Shown here one piece after another: positions 17,950 to 28,251 of a DNA stretch of 64,000 nt; the first letter of the stretch is position 1, and each line of letters opens with the position of its first letter. A model generated the notes under the pieces. That model saw only the letters and a list, made by a program, of their open reading frames with translations. It ran no database searches and was not told the origin of the DNA. A program made the translations under genes and the position numbers. The stretch spans positions 1,068,963-1,132,962 of the forward strand of contig NZ_RJSE01000007.1 of assembly GCF_003725695.1 (NCBI RefSeq), in the 5' to 3' direction. The stretch is from Nocardioides marmoriginsengisoli. Lineage in GTDB: Bacteria; Actinomycetota; Actinomycetes; Propionibacteriales; Nocardioidaceae.

Positions 17950-17953
<4 letters not shown>
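16901..17953 (+). CDS. Acyl-CoA dehydrogenase family protein (divergent)
   Basis: 350 aa from a GTG overlapping the crotonase stop (GTGA). ACAD-like C-terminal helices are recognisable (RAIEYSQARVQFGGPLTRLATVRSALF; AAALQSHGGYGYIVEYGVEGLLRDAVSLRAATG). The central domain lacks the usual TEPxxGSD motif and the protein is short. Divergent small ACADs of this kind form heteromers with a regular partner in steroid and bile-acid side-chain catabolism. Its partner here would be the dehydrogenase at 12441; that pairing is inference. Confidence 0.75.
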
Positions 17954-19640
<1,687 letters not shown>

Positions 19641-19644
<4 letters not shown>

Positions 19645-20405
19645 CGCCTGACGGCGAAACCGGGACCGAGGTGCCGGCACTCGTCGGTCACCGAGTCGTC
19701 CGGCCACGCCAACAGGTCGAGGACGCCCTCCGCGCCGCTGTTCTGAACGGCCGGCTCCGGACCGGTGAGCGGCTTCCAGCGGAGGCCGAGCTCGCCCGTC
19801 AGTTCAACGTGAGCCGCCCGACGGTCCGCGAGGCTCTCACCGCGCTGCAGTCGCAGGGCCTCATCAGGAAGCTCCCCGGTGCGGGTGGCGGCAGCTTCGT
19901 CCAGGCAGTGGACCACCACGCCCTGGGTGAGATCGTGCAGACCTCGGTGCACAACCTCCTGCAGCTGGGCTCCGTGAGCTTCGACGAGGTCTCGATGGTC
20001 CGTCAGCACCTCGAGGTGCCGGCAGCAGTGCTTGCCGCCGCGCGGCGTACCGACGACGACGTGGCAGAGCTCCGCCGGATCCTGAAAGAGCAGCGGATCC
20101 GGTCCGTGGACGACCCGGACGTTCCCGGTCTGGACGCCGAGTTCCACATCGCGATCGCGCAGATCTCGGGCAACCGGGTGCTGGCGGCGCTGGTGTACGC
20201 GGTCCACCGCGAGTCCGAGCCGGTCAGCTACCTGGAGCTGTCGGCCGAGGTCGGGCGCGAGACCTACCTGCAGCACGAAGCCATCGTCGACGCGATCGCC
20301 GCCGGCGACGCAGCGGCGGCTGAGGCGGCCATCACGGCGCACCTGTCGTACCTGCGCGCCCACATCAAGGCCGCGAACGTCGGCCCTGCAGCTCCGCGCG
20401 ACTGA
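19641..20405 (+). CDS. GntR/FadR-subfamily transcriptional regulator
   Basis: 254 aa. N-terminal winged helix-turn-helix (GERLPAEAELARQFNVSRPTVREALTALQSQGLIRK, residues about 43-78), wing GAGGGSFVQ, and an all-helical FCD ligand domain with LDAEFHIAIAQISGNRVL and a late YLQHEAIVDAI motif, whose His/Asp set normally binds a metal and a carboxylate. GTG 19641 overlaps the ligase stop. It probably senses an acid or CoA ester of the pathway and binds the GTCxGAC sites between 10338 and 10418, autoregulating the operon. Confidence 0.88.
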
Positions 20406-20425
20406 CCGACCCCGCGATCGACGCA

Positions 20426-20450
20426 CGGCACGGGCCCCAGGCCCGCGCCG
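20426..20450 (+). terminator. Hairpin terminator candidate after the GntR gene
   Basis: A GC stem of CGGC-a-CGGGCC pairs with GGCCCG-c-GCCG around a 3-nt loop (cca), 21 nt after the GntR stop. There is no T-tract, which is common in high-GC actinobacteria. It would separate the ten-gene operon from the oxidoreductase at 20488. Confidence 0.5.
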
Positions 20451-20487
20451 TCGGAACGCGATCCCCACCACCCACAGAGGAGTATCC

Positions 20488-21330
20488 GTGCGCGCTGCGC
20501 TCGTCAAGGAATTCGGCCCCCCGTCCAGCCTCGTCGTCGAACGGGTCGCCGACCTGACCCCGGGTCCGGGCGAGGTCGCTATCGAGGTGGCCGCCGTCAG
20601 CGTCAACTTCCCCGACGTCCTCGTGGTGGAGGGGACGTACCAGAACCTGCCACCACTCCCTTTCAGCCCGGGGAAGGAAGCCGCCGGACGAGGCACCGCT
20701 GTCGGAGCCGGCGTCGAGCGGGTCTGGGTCGGGGACAGTGTCCTGGCGATCATCGAGCACGGCGGCTACGCCGAGCAGGTGGTCGCACCCGAGGGCTGGG
20801 TGGTGCACCTTCCGGACTCCGTCTCTTACACCGACGCTGCCGGAGCGGGGCTGGTCTACTGCACGGCTCACCTCGGCCTGTTCCGACGGGGGCGGCTCCA
20901 GGTAGGGGAGACCGCCTTGATCAAGGGAGCTGGCGGCGGCGTCGGTACGGCGGGCGTCCAGCTCGCGAAGGCGGTCGGGACCAGGGTCATCGCCGTGGCC
21001 AAGGACGAAGCCCGAGCAGCGGTGGCACGTTCCTTCGGCGCCGAGGTGGTCCTCACCTCCAAGCCGGAGTCGCTGCGCGCGGACGTGCTCAGCGCCAACG
21101 ACGGGCAGGGGGTCGACGTCTGCCTCGAGTCGTTGGGCGGTGACTACCGGGACCGCCTGCCTGAGGTGATGCGGTCCGCGACGGACGGCGTTCTCGATCT
21201 CATGGCCGACTGCAGCCTGGACGCAGCGGTCAGCCACGTACTGCCACTGAACCGGGCCGGCGAGGCCTTGCAGAAGGTCAGTGACGGAGGCGTCTGCGGA
21301 AAGGTCGTCCTGACTACCGGACTCGGCTGA
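20488..21330 (+). CDS. NADPH:quinone-oxidoreductase-like MDR protein with an internal deletion
   Basis: 280 aa from a GTG with AGAGGAG 7 nt upstream. Zinc-less medium-chain reductase: N-terminal catalytic domain (PGPGEVAIEVAAVSVNFPDVLVVEGTYQ, PFSPGKEAAG) and Rossmann domain (LIKGAGGGVGTAGVQLAKAVG). Between CLESLGGD and RDRLPEVMRS about 40-45 residues usual for the family (late Rossmann strands) are missing in frame. The protein is therefore shorter than the normal 320 or so and may bind cofactor poorly. Read as enoyl reductase or quinone reductase; activity is doubtful. Confidence 0.75.
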   Translation: MRAALVKEFGPPSSLVVERVADLTPGPGEVAIEVAAVSVNFPDVLVVEGTYQNLPPLPFSPGKEAAGRGTAVGAGVERVWVGDSVLAIIEHGGYAEQVVAPEGWVVHLPDSVSYTDAAGAGLVYCTAHLGLFRRGRLQVGETALIKGAGGGVGTAGVQLAKAVGTRVIAVAKDEARAAVARSFGAEVVLTSKPESLRADVLSANDGQGVDVCLESLGGDYRDRLPEVMRSATDGVLDLMADCSLDAAVSHVLPLNRAGEALQKVSDGGVCGKVVLTTGLG

Positions 21331-21376
21331 GGGCTCCCGTGCCGTTGTCGATCACATCCATCGAGAGGAAGTACTC

Positions 21377-22219
21377 ATGAAGTTGCCACAGCACGTCGGG
21401 GTCTACGGGGGCGGGCGCATGGGAGCGGGGATCGCTCACGCGTTCCTCGTCGGCGGTGCCGCCGTCACCGTTGTCGAGGTTACCCGGAACGCAGCCGACC
21501 GGGCTCATCAGGCGATCGTCGCCAGCCTGGAGAAGGCGGCACAACGGGGGTCGATCGAGCTGCCGCCGGCCGAGGTCGCCGAGCGGCTCCAGGTCGTGAC
21601 CGATGCCACGAGCCTCGGATCGTGCGAGCTCGTGGTCGAAGCGGTCCCCGAGTCGGTCGACATGAAGGTCTCGGTCCTGGCGGAGGTCGAGGTGATCGCT
21701 CCCGGGGCGGTGCTGGCCACCAACACGAGCTCGCTGTCGATCGACCAGATCGCCGACCGGCTCGCGCGCCCGGAACGCTTCCTCGGTCTGCACTTCTTCA
21801 ACCCCGTGCCTGCCAGCGACCTCGTCGAGATCGTCGTGGGGAGCCGTACGGACCCGGCGCTGGTCGCCGAGGCGCAGGAGTGGGTGCACGGATTGGGCAA
21901 GACCCCGATCACGGTCGGTGACGCCCCCGGGTTCGCCTCCTCGAGGCTCGGGGTTGCCATCGCCCTCGAGGCCATGCGGATGCTGGAGGAGGGGGTGGCG
22001 TCGGCCGAGGACATCGACCTCGCGATGACGTTGGGTTACAAGCACCCGACGGGTCCGTTGCGGACCACCGACGTGGTGGGGCTAGACGTCCGGCTCGCCA
22101 TTGCCGAACACCTCGCTCGCGAGATCGGGCCGAGATTCGCCCCGCCGAAGATCCTGGTGGAGAAGGTTGCGGCCGGGGAGCTGGGCCGGAAGACCGGGCG
22201 CGGCTTCTACGACTGGTAG
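21377..22219 (+). CDS. 3-hydroxyacyl-CoA dehydrogenase (3-hydroxybutyryl-CoA dehydrogenase type)
   Basis: 280 aa. NAD loop GGGRMG at residues 11-16; GLHFFNPVPASDLVEIV holds the catalytic His and Glu; the usual Asn of PGFxxNR is Ser here (PGFASSRLG), a known variant in this subgroup; C-terminal YKHPTGPLRTTDVVGLD and LGRKTGRGFYDW. GAGAGGAAG precedes the ATG. This is the third member of the family in the window and lies beyond the hairpin, so it probably belongs to a short unit with the MDR gene. Confidence 0.88.
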   Translation: MKLPQHVGVYGGGRMGAGIAHAFLVGGAAVTVVEVTRNAADRAHQAIVASLEKAAQRGSIELPPAEVAERLQVVTDATSLGSCELVVEAVPESVDMKVSVLAEVEVIAPGAVLATNTSSLSIDQIADRLARPERFLGLHFFNPVPASDLVEIVVGSRTDPALVAEAQEWVHGLGKTPITVGDAPGFASSRLGVAIALEAMRMLEEGVASAEDIDLAMTLGYKHPTGPLRTTDVVGLDVRLAIAEHLAREIGPRFAPPKILVEKVAAGELGRKTGRGFYDW

Positions 22220-22282
22220 CCTCTCGCCTTTTTGCCTAATCACCATTAACATCGAGCTGAGAACTCTTTGGCCAGAAGAGAA

Positions 22283-23737
22283 ATGAGCGGAGTCATGAGC
22301 ATCGATCGCCTCGTTGTAGTCGGGGGTTCCCTGGCCGGGCTGCGGGCAGTGGAAGCGGCCCGGAAAGCTGGCTTCTCCGGATCTGTCACGCTGATCGGCG
22401 CCGAGGAGCACCTGCCCTACGACCGGCCGCCTTTGTCCAAGGCGTACCTCGAGGTGCTCGAGGGCGGAGCCGAACCGGAGAAGCCGTACTTCCGCTCAGA
22501 CGACGTCTACTCCGAGGAACTCGACGTCGAGCTCATGCTTGGGCGGCCGGCGACCGGACTGGACACCGTGCGCCGGGTTGTGACCGTCGGTGGTGAATTC
22601 GAGGTCGGGTACGACGCGTTGGTGATCGCCACGGGTGCAGCCGTCCGGCACATCCCCGGTACTCAGCACCTGGAGGGTGTCTTCGGGCTCCGCACGTTGG
22701 ACGACTCGATCGGTGTGCGCGCGGCACTCGACGCGGGCGCACGCACGGTTGTGATCGGCGCCGGATTTATCGGCTCCGAGGTGGCGTCCGGTGCGAACAA
22801 GCGCGGGGTCGAGGTGACCATCGTCGAGGCGCTCCCGACTCCGCTGGTGCGCGCCACCGGCAAGCAGATGGGCGCCGCGATCGCCGCTCTCCACGAGCGG
22901 AACGGGACCACGTTGCGCTGCGGGACCGGCGTGGCGGCCATCGAGGGCGACGGCCGGGTCGAGAGGGTGGTCCTGGACGACGGCACGGTGATCCCGGCCG
23001 ATCTCGTGGTCGTGGGCATCGGCGTGGCGCCCTGCGTGGAGTGGCTCGAAGGCTCTGGCCTCACGGTCGACAACGGCATCGTCTGCGACGCCAACCTGTG
23101 GACCGGAGCGCCGGGCGTATACGCCGCGGGCGACGTGGCGAACTGGGTGAACCCGGTCTTCGGCATCCGGCAGCGCATGGAGAACTGGACCGCTGCCGCC
23201 GAGCAGGGCGCGGCCGCAGCACGCAACGCCCTGGATCCGGAGAACGCGAAGCCCTACGGAACGGTGCCCTACTTCTGGTCCGACTGGTACGACGTCCGGA
23301 TCCAGTTCGTCGGCCTGCCGGACGCCGACGAGGTCGTCCTCGTCGACGGTGACACGGACCAGGATGGTCGCTGGGTGGCGCTCTACCGCCAGGGTGACCG
23401 CCTGATCGGCGCACTCACGGTCAACGGACAGACGGAGATCATGAAGTACCGGGTGCTGATCAGCAAGGGAGCCACCTGGCAGGAGGGCCTGGACCACGCT
23501 GCGAAGCGCCACGCCCTTGCCGCCGAGAAGGCCGCAGCGGCCGCTCAGGCGCAATGCCCTCCGAATCGAGGTTCACGTCAGGAGAGCTTTCTCGAGGTCG
23601 GCGACAGCGTTCTCGAGGTGGACCAGCATGCGCTGGAGGTGGGGGAGTCGCCGCCTGTCGCCGACGACGCCGATGTTCATGCTGTCGTCGTAGCGGGTCA
23701 CTGTGATGTTGGCGGCCTGGCCTTCGGTGATGAGTGA
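22283..23737 (+). CDS. FAD-dependent NAD(P)H:ferredoxin reductase (rubredoxin/ferredoxin reductase type) with a read-through tail
   Basis: Single-component or electron-transfer reductase of the BphA4/rhodocoxin-reductase type: VVVGGSLAGLRAVEAARKAGF, LPYDRPPLSKAYL, second fold VVIGAGFIGSEVAS, FAD site GVYAAGDVANW, then the reductase C-terminal domain (YFWSDWYDVRIQFVG). Family similarity ends near residue 423 (23553). The final 60 or so residues (from CPPNRGS) are the antisense of the WS/DGAT fragment behind it, so the natural stop was lost at a DNA junction. It would pass electrons to a ferredoxin for a P450 or oxygenase not found here. ATG 22295 is an alternative start. Confidence 0.82.
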   Translation: MSGVMSIDRLVVVGGSLAGLRAVEAARKAGFSGSVTLIGAEEHLPYDRPPLSKAYLEVLEGGAEPEKPYFRSDDVYSEELDVELMLGRPATGLDTVRRVVTVGGEFEVGYDALVIATGAAVRHIPGTQHLEGVFGLRTLDDSIGVRAALDAGARTVVIGAGFIGSEVASGANKRGVEVTIVEALPTPLVRATGKQMGAAIAALHERNGTTLRCGTGVAAIEGDGRVERVVLDDGTVIPADLVVVGIGVAPCVEWLEGSGLTVDNGIVCDANLWTGAPGVYAAGDVANWVNPVFGIRQRMENWTAAAEQGAAAARNALDPENAKPYGTVPYFWSDWYDVRIQFVGLPDADEVVLVDGDTDQDGRWVALYRQGDRLIGALTVNGQTEIMKYRVLISKGATWQEGLDHAAKRHALAAEKAAAAAQAQCPPNRGSRQESFLEVGDSVLEVDQHALEVGESPPVADDADVHAVVVAGHCDVGGLAFGDE

Positions 23738-24211
23738 GATCGGGTACAGGTCGGTCATCTTCGCGCTACCCATGAAGAGCGGCCTGTTCGACGCTGGCGC
23801 GTTCGAGATGATCAGGTTGAACGGCTGGCGGGGGATCGAGGTAACGCCCGAGATGGCTCCCACCGCCACGCCGGCCATCAGGAGCTTGCTGACTGCGAGC
23901 GCTTCAGCGGGGGACAGACCACGCATCCGCTCCTTCGCCACGTTCATGCCGCTGGAGATCGAGGACAGGCGCTCGACGGCGTCGGCGGTGTCGGTACGCA
24001 GGTCGCAGAGGATGGAACCGAAGAGGTTCCCGCCGTTCGAGGTGTCGCCGTCGGGCTTGCGCAGGGAGACGGGGACCATGGCGATCAACGAGCGGTCGGG
24101 CAGGGCGTCGAGCTCGGTCAAGTACTCCTTGAGAGCAGAACCGCACATGGCCAGGACCACGTCGTTCACACTCCCGCCGACAGCGTTGGCGATCGACAAT
24201 GCCGAGGACAT
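23573..24211 (-). pseudogene. WS/DGAT acyltransferase, C-terminal fragment
   Basis: About 212 codons match the C-terminal half of actinobacterial wax ester synthase/diacylglycerol acyltransferases: GGSVNDVVLAMCGSALKEYL, LIAMVPVSLRKPDGD, NLFGSILCDLRTD, FNLIISNAPASNRPLFMGSAKM and RYDDSMNIGVVGDRR. The N-terminal half with the catalytic HHxxxDG motif is absent. Homology stops near 24205, exactly where relaxase sequence begins on the other strand. A stable truncated protein is possible but catalysis is not. Confidence 0.8.
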
Positions 24212-24779
24212 CGGAGCCGTGTTGATCAGTCGGCTTCAGCACGAGTCCACGCAACCTGGGCGCGGCAAGAGACGGACCGAGGCCAAACTGATCGGCGGCC
24301 TCATCCCCGGCGCCGTCGGCCCGATGAGCGAGGACATGGCCGCGGCCCTCGCGCAGCGTCAGTCCCTGATCGAATCGCGTGCGCACGCCCTGGCCGAGAC
24401 AGCCGTCGAACACAATAAGCCGTGGGTAAAGAGGCTCGGCGAACCGCCCACCCGCCACCAGCTACGCGGTCGCTGGTTCCACGAGGTAAGAACGGTCGCC
24501 GCCTATCGCGATCGCTACCGCATCGACTCCCGTAGCGCGCTTGGCGACGAGCCACGCACCGACGCGCAGGCTCGACGCCGCCCGCGCCAAGCAAGCGATG
24601 AGGCGTGCTCGCGCGTTAGCTGGAGAGGCGGCGTCGCTTCCAGCCAGTCGCACTCGAGCCGTGACGGCGGACGGACCGACGATGCGGTAGTCCCACAGGG
24701 TGAGTTCGCCCCGACTTATCCACAAGCGCCAGCGGTGGCAGAGTCGATGTGTCGCTGGCTGGGCGTATTAGTCGAGTGA
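24206..24779 (+). pseudogene. MobF-type conjugative relaxase, C-terminal fragment
   Basis: The plus-strand frame reads DIGAVLISRLQHESTQPG, LIGGLIPGAVGPMSEDMAAAL, ESRAHALAETAVEHNKPWVKRLG and TVAAYRDRYRIDSRSALGDE. This is the order seen at the C-terminal end of TraA/TrwC-like (MobF) relaxases of actinobacterial plasmids. The nuclease and helicase domains are missing, and no start codon of its own is evident. It marks an old plasmid or conjugative-element junction next to the WS/DGAT fragment. Confidence 0.65.
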
Positions 24780-24800
24780 GCCCAACCGAAGGAGAAGATC

Positions 24801-25100
24801 ATGCTCACTCTGATGTGGAACGTGAGCGCTGCCATCCGCGGCTACACGCGCTTCTACATGCCCACCAACATCGCGATCGACCTGCTCCGCACTCGGCGGG
24901 GTCTCAAGTGGGCTGTTCCAGTCGCGGTCGTGGCGGTGCCTGTCTATCTGTTCGTCATGAGTCTCTGCGACACACTCGTGAATGAGGGGGGACCCGGCTG
25001 GCTCAACGTCCTGGTAATCCTTTTCTTCTGGAACGCGATCAAGTTCGGTTGGATGGCGGTACTCAGTCCGTGCATGCTAGTGCGCGCCGCCTGTCGCTGA
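24801..25100 (+). CDS. Small two-helix membrane protein (mobile-element associated)
   Basis: 99 aa with AAGGAG 6 nt before the ATG. Two hydrophobic segments (KWAVPVAVVAVPVYLFVMSL and LNVLVILFFWNAIKFGWMAVL) are preceded by a basic stretch (RTRRGLK). Proteins of this type follow relaxase genes on actinobacterial plasmids and integrative elements and are sometimes mislabelled sulfate permease. I know no function. Its position 21 nt after the relaxase fragment supports common origin. Confidence 0.6.
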   Translation: MLTLMWNVSAAIRGYTRFYMPTNIAIDLLRTRRGLKWAVPVAVVAVPVYLFVMSLCDTLVNEGGPGWLNVLVILFFWNAIKFGWMAVLSPCMLVRAACR

Positions 25101-25365
25101 TTGCAAAGTCTGCACGTCGAGGAAGGCATCGCGAGGAACAGCAACAGCCCTGGCACTTTGTGAGGGACGCGAGGGCTCGAGTCCAACGCATCGCTTGTGA
25201 GCGAGGGAGTGGCCGCCGAAGGCGCGCCGTACGGTGGTTTCGATCTCCACGTGGGTCGGGTTGCTGAGCAAGGAGGTGAAGGCGTTGCCGGCGATGACGC
25301 CGACGGTGGGCTTCGTGGTTGGCATGTTGGGAGATTAGAGGGCCTGGTGCTCCTAGAGTTAGGGT
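25101..25365. other. Intergenic stretch before the TetR gene; one doubtful minus-strand frame
   Basis: The only frame of note is on the minus strand (25325 to 25077, 82 codons, beginning MPTTKPTVGVIAGNAFTSLL). Its first 40 residues look protein-like, but there is no ribosome site, no recognisable family, and it runs into the 3' end of the small membrane protein gene. It may be the start of another truncated gene. TetR control elements should also lie here; I see no clear operator. Confidence 0.3.
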
Positions 25366-25968
25366 ATGAACCTCGGCGCTGACTGGCGAGAGTACGACGT
25401 GGCTCCGTTGCCACGAGTGCTGGACGCTGCGCTGGGAGTTTTTGCGGAGAAGGGCTTCCACGGCACGAGCATCCGTGACATCGCCGGTCGTGCAGGCCTG
25501 TCGGTTCCAGGGTTGTATCACCACTACAGGTCGAAGCAGGACATCCTCATGGACCTCGTGCTCACCGTGATGGGCGAGCTTCTCAGCCGGTCGCGGGCCG
25601 CCGTCGAGTCGGGTGCCGATGACCCGGTAGCGCGGCTCGATGCACTGGTCGAGTCGCTGCTGCGGTTCCACATGTTCCGTCGTGACCAGGCCTTCGTGGC
25701 GTCCAGTGAGATCCGAAGCCTGCTGCCGGAGAATCGGGCTGCGTATGTCGCCCTCCGCGATGAACAGCAGCAAATGCTGGAGGACCTCATCACAGCAGGG
25801 GAGGTCCACGGTGCATTTGCGACGCCCTCGCCGAAAGAGGCCGCTCGCGCCGTGTCAACGCTGTGCGTCGGTGTCGCCTCGTGGTTCCGCGAGGATGGGC
25901 CGCAGACGCCCGACGAGGTCGTCGCCCGCTACCTCGTGATGGTCCACGGCCTGCTCGGGAATCGCTGA
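25366..25968 (+). CDS. TetR family regulator (KstR2-like)
   Basis: 200 aa. Typical N-terminal HTH: VLDAALGVFAEKGFHGTSIRDIAGRAGLSVPGLYHHYRSKQDIL (residues about 18-61). The C-terminal domain (FHMFRRDQAFVASSEIRSLLPENRAAYVALRDEQQ) resembles regulators of acyl-CoA catabolism such as KstR2. It precedes the acyl-CoA dehydrogenase/phosphotransferase pair by 76 nt with an ACCGA/TCGGT palindrome between, so local control of that pair through an acyl-CoA ligand is likely. Confidence 0.88.
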   Translation: MNLGADWREYDVAPLPRVLDAALGVFAEKGFHGTSIRDIAGRAGLSVPGLYHHYRSKQDILMDLVLTVMGELLSRSRAAVESGADDPVARLDALVESLLRFHMFRRDQAFVASSEIRSLLPENRAAYVALRDEQQQMLEDLITAGEVHGAFATPSPKEAARAVSTLCVGVASWFREDGPQTPDEVVARYLVMVHGLLGNR

Positions 25969-26010
25969 CGTCACCCTGCCTTGACCACGGCGGGTTCGCA
26001 TGTGACGCTT

Positions 26011-26028
26011 ACCGAGCGAGTGATCGGT
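26011..26028. promoter_or_regulatory. TetR-type operator candidate
   Basis: Inverted repeat ACCGA (26011-26015) and TCGGT (26024-26028) with an 8-nt centre, lying just before the ribosome site GGAGGT of the next gene. ACCGnnCGGT-like palindromes are frequent TetR sites in actinobacteria. Its place between the TetR gene and the dehydrogenase gene fits. Confidence 0.45.
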
Positions 26029-26044
26029 CGGTGCGGAGGTAAGC

Positions 26045-27223
26045 GTGGTAGATGTGGAGAAGCTCGTCCAGAGGACGACTGAGTTCGTGCGCACGGAGGT
26101 GCTGCCCGTCGATGACGAGTTCGACGGGGACATCGAGGCGGCGGGAGGTGACGACCTGCGGTTGCGGCTCCAAGGACTGGCGCGCGAACGCGGCCTGCTG
26201 TCACCGCACGGCCCCCTGGACTGCGGGGGACTCGGGCTGTCGATGACCGAGCGCGCCGGGGTCTTCGAGGCCGCGGGGTACTCCCTGTTCGGCCCAATGG
26301 CCCTCAACGTCAACGCGCCGGATGAGGGCAATGTCCACCTGCTCGACCACGTCGCCACTGTCGAGCAGCGCTCGCGCTTCCTGGCGCCCCTGGTGAGTGG
26401 AAGATGCCGCTCTGCGTTTGCGATGACGGAGCCTTCGCCGGGTGCGGGGTCGGACCCGTCGTTGCTCATGACGCGCGCCTCGAAAGTCAGCGATGGCTGG
26501 CTGCTCAACGGCCGCAAGTCGTTCATCACCGGCGCAGACGGCGCCGGCTTCTTCATCATCATGGCTCGGACCGCCGGTGAGCCGGGTGACCTGGGCGGCG
26601 CCACGATGTTCCTGGCGCCCGGTGACACCCCCGGCATCAACGTCGTCCGGCACATCGGAACCATGGACCGATCTATGATCGGCGGGCACTGCGAGCTGCA
26701 GTTCACCGACGTACTCGTCCCCGACGAGTTCGTCCTCGGCGGCGTCGACGAGGGCTTCCGCTACGCCCAGGTCAGGCTCGGCCCGGCACGGATGACCCAT
26801 GTCATGCGATGGACCGGAGCGGCTGCTCGGGCGCAGGAGACCGCCATCCGGTACGTCGCCGAACGGCGGGCCTTCGGGTCACGCCTCGCGGACCAGGGCA
26901 TGGTCCAGCAGATGATTGCCGACAACGAGATCGACCTGGCGGCCACCCGCGCGCTTCTAATGAAGGCTTGTGCGGAGCTGGACGCCGGCGAGCGGGCGTC
27001 GGTGTCAACGTCGATCGCCAAGACGTACGCAGCCGAAGCCTTGGACCGTGTGGTCGACAGAGCTGGGCAGATGTGCGGTGGGCTGGGGGTCTCCCGAGAC
27101 CTTCCGGTCGCCAAGATCGCACGGGAACTCCGGCCCTTCCGGATCTACGACGGCCCCTCCGAGGTGCATCGCTGGTCGATCGCCAAGCGTGCCGTGAGGA
27201 ACGTGACCGAGGTCGCTCGATGA
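26045..27223 (+). CDS. Acyl-CoA dehydrogenase, ACAD10/11-like
   Basis: 392 aa from a GTG with GGAGGT 4 nt upstream. Signatures: SAFAMTEPSPGAGSDPSLLMTRA, GRKSFITGADGAGFFIIMA, ERRAFGSRLADQGMVQQMIADN, and GGLGVSRDLPVAKIARELRPFRIYDGPSEVHRWSIAKR. Its stop overlaps the start of a phosphotransferase gene (ATGA). Fused forms of this pair (ACAD10/ACAD11) and the levulinate enzymes LvaA/LvaC convert 4-hydroxyacyl-CoAs through a phosphorylated intermediate; the same chemistry is a reasonable inference here. Confidence 0.88.
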   Translation: MVDVEKLVQRTTEFVRTEVLPVDDEFDGDIEAAGGDDLRLRLQGLARERGLLSPHGPLDCGGLGLSMTERAGVFEAAGYSLFGPMALNVNAPDEGNVHLLDHVATVEQRSRFLAPLVSGRCRSAFAMTEPSPGAGSDPSLLMTRASKVSDGWLLNGRKSFITGADGAGFFIIMARTAGEPGDLGGATMFLAPGDTPGINVVRHIGTMDRSMIGGHCELQFTDVLVPDEFVLGGVDEGFRYAQVRLGPARMTHVMRWTGAAARAQETAIRYVAERRAFGSRLADQGMVQQMIADNEIDLAATRALLMKACAELDAGERASVSTSIAKTYAAEALDRVVDRAGQMCGGLGVSRDLPVAKIARELRPFRIYDGPSEVHRWSIAKRAVRNVTEVAR

Positions 27224-28251
27224 GTGGCTTGTCGCGCGACGACCTCGATGCCGTAGCCACGTTTCTGCGAGGCCAGGGCGTCGACGTTGCGGGTCCCTTG
27301 GAAGGGTCGCAGATCGCGGGTGGGCGATCCAACCTGACCTTTCGGCTGGACGATGGCACCTCGCGTTGGGTTCTGCGCATGCCCCCGCGGGCAGGCCGTA
27401 CACCGTCAGCTCATGACGTGGGACGCGAGTTCCGGGTGACCCGCGCCCTGAGCAGGGCCGGTGTACCCGTCGCCCCGGCGGTCGCCCTATGCCAGGACGA
27501 GTCTTTGCTGGGTGGTCCCTTTGCAGTCAGTGGATTCGTTGAGGGCAGGACTGTGCAGTCGCGCACCGACCTGGACGAACTCGACGACGAGACGGCGACG
27601 GTGGTCATCTCTCGGCTGCTCCAGGCGCTGGCCGCGCTGCACCGTGTGGACCATGTCGCCCACGGTTTGGAAGGGTTCGGTCGACCGGATGCGTACGCCG
27701 AGCGACAGCTCAGACGATGGTCGGGGCAGTGGGAGCTCGTCGGACAATACGACGCGAACATCTCCGCCGCCGCGAAGAACTTGGTTGCTGGCCTTGCCGT
27801 GTCCATCCCGGAACAGCGTTCCGCCGGCATCGTCCACGGCGACTATCGCATCGACAACACCCTGCTGCGCTTCGATGGCTCGCCGTCTGTTGCGGCGATT
27901 GTCGACTGGGAGCTGTCTACGATCGGGGACCCGGTGGCCGACGTTGCAATGATGTGCGCGTACCGCCTCCCTGCTTTCGACCTCATCGTTGGATCGCCAA
28001 GTGCCTGGACGAGCAGCCGCCTTCCCAGCCTCGAGAGTCTGGCGAGCGACTACGAAGCCGCGGGAGGAGTCGAGCTGTCGAACTGGGAGTTCCACCTCGC
28101 GCTGGCCTACTACAAGATCGCGGTCATCGCTGCAGGGATCGATCACCGCTTCCGAGCCGGTGCGGTAGGTGGTCGCGGCTTCGCCGAGGCCGGCCAAGCA
28201 GTTCCGGAGTTTCTCGCTGCAGGACTCAAGACGATGGAGGTACGACGATGA
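27220..28251 (+). CDS. APH-fold phosphotransferase (hydroxyacyl-CoA kinase candidate)
   Basis: 343 aa, start fixed by the ATGA overlap with the dehydrogenase. Kinase-like motifs: N-terminal SNLTFRLDDGTSRWVLRMPP (nucleotide lobe), catalytic loop VHGDYRIDNTLL (HGDxxxxN), and metal motif AAIVDWELSTIGDPVADVAMM. It belongs to the aminoglycoside-phosphotransferase-like branch found next to or fused with ACAD10/11. Translational coupling to an acyl-CoA dehydrogenase argues for phosphorylation of a hydroxyacyl-CoA rather than antibiotic resistance. Confidence 0.85.
   Translation: MSGLSRDDLDAVATFLRGQGVDVAGPLEGSQIAGGRSNLTFRLDDGTSRWVLRMPPRAGRTPSAHDVGREFRVTRALSRAGVPVAPAVALCQDESLLGGPFAVSGFVEGRTVQSRTDLDELDDETATVVISRLLQALAALHRVDHVAHGLEGFGRPDAYAERQLRRWSGQWELVGQYDANISAAAKNLVAGLAVSIPEQRSAGIVHGDYRIDNTLLRFDGSPSVAAIVDWELSTIGDPVADVAMMCAYRLPAFDLIVGSPSAWTSSRLPSLESLASDYEAAGGVELSNWEFHLALAYYKIAVIAAGIDHRFRAGAVGGRGFAEAGQAVPEFLAAGLKTMEVRR

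Noticed and set aside
27220-28251. Aminoglycoside resistance phosphotransferase
   Set aside because: The APH fold is shared, but ATGA coupling to an acyl-CoA dehydrogenase matches the ACAD10/11-type kinases.
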